Origin: Bacillota bacterium
Lineage (GTDB): Bacteria; Bacillota; Clostridia; Peptostreptococcales; Anaerovoracaceae
Assembly: GCA_021443825.1 (NCBI GenBank)
Contig: JABUTE010000293.1
Coordinates: 1 to 6,813, forward strand
Direction of reading: 5' to 3'
DNA length: 6,813 bases
Part shown: positions 4,571 to 6,813 of the stretch, piece by piece
Position numbering within the stretch: the first letter of the stretch is position 1
Layout: every line of letters starts with the position of its first letter
Program-made: the position numbers and the translations under genes
Notes under the pieces: model-generated
The model's database searches: none
The model's input: the letters and a program-made list of their open reading frames with translations, nothing else
What the model was told of the DNA's origin: nothing

Positions 4571-6328
4571 ATGTTTTTTTATCGTTTTTTCGGCAGACCG
4601 TTTTTGAATAAAAAGGGGATGACGCTGGCAGAAGTGCTGGTCTGTCTTTCGGTCATCATCATTTTGCTGTCGCTGGCGGCTCCGGCCGTTTCTGCGGTGC
4701 AGCTTCGCCTGACCCAGCGAGAGCTGGACGATAAGGCCGAGATCATCTATACGGCGGTGCAAAGCCGCCTGACGCAGCTTCGCGCCCTGGGCAGCAGCGG
4801 ATCGTATTCGCAAGAGCATGCCAGCGGCATGGTCAACGGCTCTAACCCTCAAAGCGCCGGCATTCCGGCGGGCGATCATACCGACGAGCAGCTGGCGGAA
4901 TTCGACGATCATCCGCTTTATTACGCGGCATCTTCCGATAAAGAGGACGAGGGCAGCGCAGCATATGCTCTGATGAAAGACCAGACCGAAGAAGAGCTGT
5001 GGGCAGGTTCCTGGATCATCGAATACAGCCCCGATACGGCCTTCGTCTACGCAGTCTTTTACAGCCCGGCAGATTCTGAGGGAACAGACGCCTGCACCGG
5101 CTATACCGATGTTGCTACCCACAGCCATTACGATGAGGTGATCCGCAGCCAGAAGGGGCGTTTTGCCGATCTGAAGAACAAGAAAGCGTCGGTAGGTTAT
5201 TATTCCGGGCAGGATTCCGGCGGGATCGCCCAGACGGGAAAGCTGGCTGTCTCCATGACCATCGATAACAGTGAGCAGCTGAAGGTCCGCATCAATTGCA
5301 AAAAGCCGGCCTCTGATGCAAAGCTGGCTTTTAAGGTAACATTGGCAGATAACGAGGGGAATTCCTACAGCCGATGGTATCTGCAAAAGGGCTGCAGCAC
5401 CGAACGGCTGGATCCTTCCGTCGATATCGACAAGACCACTTATATCTATAATGTTGGCTCGCGCTACAGCCTGGATCTGGTGCTGGACGATATCTCCTCG
5501 CCGCAGACCCGGTTCAAAAGTCTTTACGGATCGCAAAGCGGTCATAACAAGGGCATTGCTTCGGCAGCAAAGGAGCTGGTGCCCGGAACGGCCCTGACGG
5601 TCACTGTCACAGCCATCTGCCCCGAGGACGACGCCATCGAGCCTGACACCTGCAGCGGCACTACCAACAGCCAGGGCATCCTGCAGTTCGACGAGAACCT
5701 CATCGACCGCTTCGGTGACTACCGCCTCGTTGAGACCCATGCTGCAAACGAGGAGAGCCCCGATGGCTATATGTCCCGCAAAGATGCCGAGCAGTCCGAA
5801 TCCTGCGAGTTCACCATCGATGCACGTACCTATGCTGAGGTCGTGAACGGAACCTATACAGGCGTTGCAGGTGACAGCTGGAAGTTCGATATGGTCGATG
5901 GCCGCGCCACGATCACCCACACCGAGATCAACTGGAAGTACCGCCATATCGAGACCGTCAAGGAAGACCAGGACACGAGCGCCCCCATTGCGGACACGCA
6001 CTTCATCCTCTACAAGTACAAGGGCCCAGGCGTGCCCACCGAGATCACGGGCCTCAATCGTGCCAATGTTCACGACACCTGCGAATGCCTTCTTAACAAC
6101 TTCATTTTTCTCAGCATCCATGCGGGTAACAAGCACCGTCTTCTCGCCGCCCTCAATAAGCCTCAAGGCAATCTCGGCTATCTGCTCCGCAGTCTTGCCC
6201 GCACCGTAAATAACCTCCGGCACACCGCACCTTGCTTTCCTGTCAAAATCAATTGTCACAAAATCTGCATTCAACATACAAAAACTCTAATTTATAATAC
6301 TTATTTACACTATATTAAACTGATATAA
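4571..6328 (+). CDS. Large prepilin-like protein joined in frame to an SpaA/Cna-B-like segment and a non-native tail
   Basis: The open frame gives 585 codons but looks composite. Residues 1-16 are a basic leader ending KKG, cleaved before MTLAEVLVC. Met rather than Phe is at +1 and Glu is kept at +5. A hydrophobic helix follows to about residue 43 and then a helical stretch (LTQRELDDKAEIIYTAVQ), so the N-terminus is a type IV prepilin. Residues to about 348 form a large extracellular region (AFVYAVFYS, SVGYYSG, VPGTALTVTVTA) that resembles the large minor-pilin 'type II secretion system protein' group of Clostridia; that match is from memory. From somewhere between residues 348 and 367 the sequence becomes SpaA-like (GILQFDENL, YRLVETHA, DGYMS) with altered codon use. 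After about residue 495 the frame is antisense to a larB fragment and probably not real protein. A native gene probably exists up to about 5612. Its true 3' end is missing or replaced. Confidence 0.7.
   Translation: MFFYRFFGRPFLNKKGMTLAEVLVCLSVIIILLSLAAPAVSAVQLRLTQRELDDKAEIIYTAVQSRLTQLRALGSSGSYSQEHASGMVNGSNPQSAGIPAGDHTDEQLAEFDDHPLYYAASSDKEDEGSAAYALMKDQTEEELWAGSWIIEYSPDTAFVYAVFYSPADSEGTDACTGYTDVATHSHYDEVIRSQKGRFADLKNKKASVGYYSGQDSGGIAQTGKLAVSMTIDNSEQLKVRINCKKPASDAKLAFKVTLADNEGNSYSRWYLQKGCSTERLDPSVDIDKTTYIYNVGSRYSLDLVLDDISSPQTRFKSLYGSQSGHNKGIASAAKELVPGTALTVTVTAICPEDDAIEPDTCSGTTNSQGILQFDENLIDRFGDYRLVETHAANEESPDGYMSRKDAEQSESCEFTIDARTYAEVVNGTYTGVAGDSWKFDMVDGRATITHTEINWKYRHIETVKEDQDTSAPIADTHFILYKYKGPGVPTEITGLNRANVHDTCECLLNNFIFLSIHAGNKHRLLAALNKPQGNLGYLLRSLARTVNNLRHTAPCFPVKINCHKICIQHTKTLIYNTYLHYIKLI
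5612..6060 (+). other. SpaA/Cna-B-like surface-protein segment of foreign appearance
   Basis: In the plus frame this reads as the end of one prealbumin-like (SpaA) domain (TTNSQGILQFDENL, then FGDYRLVETHA and SPDGYMS), a linker with CEFTIDARTYAEVV, and the start of a second domain (HIETVKEDQDTSAPIADTHF then ILYKYKG). In Gram-positive surface proteins and sortase-assembled pili, these domains form stacked rods often locked by isopeptide bonds. No LPXTG sorting signal is present, so the fragment lacks its C-terminus. Leu is encoded by CTC at 4 of 5 positions here but at 0 of 30 in the preceding pilin part (residues 1-348). C-ending codons (GCC, ATC, TTC, ACC) dominate. This points to a different source genome, perhaps an actinobacterial or other GC-richer one. 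The exact left boundary within 5612-5672 is uncertain. Confidence 0.65.
6071..6277 (-). pseudogene. larB: larB N-terminal fragment (nickel-pincer cofactor biosynthesis), truncated by a junction
   Basis: From ATG at 6277-6275 the minus strand encodes about 69 residues with LarB character: DFVTIDFDRKARCGVPEVIYG, then AGKTAEQIAEIA and KTVLVTRMDAEK. This matches the family pattern 'lgfakvDhhRalRxGfPEVvyg.GKTpeQia.I...l......vLvTR'. In characterised systems LarB carboxylates and hydrolyses nicotinic acid adenine dinucleotide, the first step towards the nickel-pincer cofactor of lactate racemase. Full LarB is about 240-260 residues with a PurE-like C-terminal domain, which is absent here. After KKAFAGVV the frame stays open only as antisense of the adhesin and pilin-like DNA down to 4532, so that extension is not protein. 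The N-terminus also begins later than most LarB proteins: an in-frame TAG lies just upstream and no strong ribosome binding site is seen. Confidence in family is good; function here is presumably lost unless the junction is artefactual. Confidence 0.75.
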
Positions 6329-6541
6329 TATTGTTACCGAATAATTATAGTAATATATTAATGTTTATTGACTAGTGTGATACAAAAATGTTGCCCGGCA
6401 ACCGCACTGATGCCGATATGATTATTCCCCCGCATCATTGATAACCACGCAATGCATTGGAGCATCGCACTTGTGATAATACCATATTTGCACCCACATT
6501 TACATAGTTTAGTCTGCTCGAGTTTTTATATAGAAAACATA

Positions 6542-6586
6542 AATTCTCACATTCAACCCATGCATAAATGGATGAGGATGTGAATT
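6542..6586. repeat. Imperfect inverted repeat upstream of the epimerase gene
   Basis: The left arm (AATTC, CACAT, CCAT in order from 6542) can pair with the right arm (ATGG, ATGTG, GAATT, ending 6586), interrupted by a bulge and an internal loop. It could be a leader-RNA hairpin or an operator-like site. There is no U-run after it. Confidence 0.35.
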
Positions 6587-6646
6587 ACAAAAGGGCTGAT
6601 TTCTACCGCATTTGCGGTGAACTAATTTATAAATAATTAACAACAT

Positions 6647-6650
6647 GGAG
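6647..6650 (+). promoter_or_regulatory. Ribosome binding site of the epimerase-like gene
   Basis: GGAG lies 11 bases before the ATG at 6662, slightly far but the only Shine-Dalgarno-like sequence near the start. Confidence 0.45.
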
Positions 6651-6661
6651 TACCCTGAATA

Positions 6662-6813
6662 ATGAAAATACTTGTAATCGGCGGAACATATTTCCTCGGC
6701 AAGGCGTTTGTGAACATCGCCTGCAAGGACAACGAAATTGTACTTATTAACAGAGGGAGCCGCCAAATAAGCTTCCCGCATCCTGAAAACATCCGAAGCA
6801 TCAAGGCTGACAG
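6662..6813 (+). CDS. NAD-dependent epimerase/dehydratase-like protein, N-terminal part, cut by the window edge
   Basis: The first 50 codons read MKILVIGGTYFLGKAFVNIA, then KDNEIVLINRGSRQ. This is a Rossmann-fold N-terminus: beta strand KILVIGG, glycine-rich loop GGTYFLG (GxxGxxG-like) for NAD(P) binding, and the second strand IVLINRG, where the residue after the strand normally contacts the cofactor ribose. Proteins opening 'MKILVIGGTxFxGk.....L...gheV.l.NRG' belong to the extended SDR epimerase/dehydratase family, often acting on nucleotide sugars or of unknown substrate. The catalytic YxxxK is outside the window, so the substrate cannot be named. The start is supported by the usual family N-terminus and GGAG upstream. 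It is divergent from the larB fragment and probably belongs to the same source genome as it, judging from proximity and composition. Confidence 0.8.
   Translation, partial: MKILVIGGTYFLGKAFVNIACKDNEIVLINRGSRQISFPHPENIRSIKAD

Larger units (their letters stand above)
6278..6661. other. AT-rich divergent spacer between larB fragment and epimerase gene
   Basis: This 384-base stretch is strongly AT-rich, especially 6281-6360, with a more GC-rich island at about 6388-6480. It sits between two genes pointing away from each other, so promoters for both are expected, but I found no convincing paired -35/-10 set. The GC island holds only short frames: a 17-codon plus-strand frame at 6388-6441 and a roughly 50-codon minus-strand frame without a good start. 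Neither has a recognisable product. An imperfect hairpin lies at 6542-6586. Confidence 0.5.

Noticed and set aside
4532..6277. A 581-codon open frame on the minus strand opposite the pilin-like gene
   Set aside because: Only its first ~69 codons (larB fragment) look like a real protein. The rest is antisense to the pilin and adhesin frame, with low-complexity A/G/I/V-rich translation and no recognisable domain.
5612..6277. Insertion sequence, integrase site or diversity-generating element at the mosaic junctions
   Set aside because: No transposase or reverse-transcriptase coding, no terminal inverted repeats and no target duplications were seen around either join.
6509..6781. A 90-codon minus-strand frame overlapping the epimerase start
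   Set aside because: It overlaps the conserved Rossmann N-terminus on the other strand, and its sequence shows no family features or ribosome binding site.
1..6813. CRISPR array, tRNA or rRNA gene
   Set aside because: No regularly spaced direct repeats and no cloverleaf-like or ribosomal sequence were found on either strand by eye.

Overview
The window carries most of a Gram-positive-style type IV pilus (T4P) locus and ends in foreign-looking DNA. The long left part (about 1-5610) has strong AGAAAGG/AAAGG-type ribosome binding sites, compact gene spacing and pilins with a KAFTLAELLVVVAIIAIL-type N-terminus. I read this as a gut-type Bacillota (Clostridia) genome of moderate GC. That assignment is inference and no finer taxonomy is supported.

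Layout. A minus-strand operon runs leftward from a promoter near 4353-4380: pilB (assembly ATPase, 2551-4245), pilC (platform protein, 1335-2546), two tandem paralogous pilins (916-1254 and 495-842), a cluster of three hairpins ending in a terminator-like structure (360-428), and the N-terminal part of prepilin peptidase pilD (338 to beyond the left edge). Divergently, from a promoter at 4420-4448, a plus-strand gene starting at 4571 encodes a large prepilin-like protein, probably a minor or tip pilin. Together these supply energy, membrane platform, fibre subunits, processing enzyme and an accessory pilin. No pilT and no pilMNO homologue lies in the window. PilB carries two perfectly spaced MshEN-type cyclic-di-GMP binding motifs, so pilus assembly is probably tuned by that messenger. 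The 325-base divergent spacer holds two facing promoters, a 17-base palindrome at the predicted pilB start site and a tandem direct repeat.

Right part (about 5610-6813). The plus-strand reading frame stays open, but its content changes. Around 5612-5672 the pilin-like sequence passes into an SpaA/Cna-B-like surface-adhesin segment with different codon choice. Around 6055-6083 it runs into DNA whose sense strand is the minus strand and encodes the N-terminal ~69 residues of LarB (nickel-pincer cofactor synthesis). Beyond the larB start lies an AT-rich 384-base spacer and then the start of a divergent NAD-dependent epimerase gene. Three unrelated segments with two abrupt joins mean either genomic rearrangement or a chimeric assembly. 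The sequence alone cannot decide, but an assembly artefact is a serious possibility.
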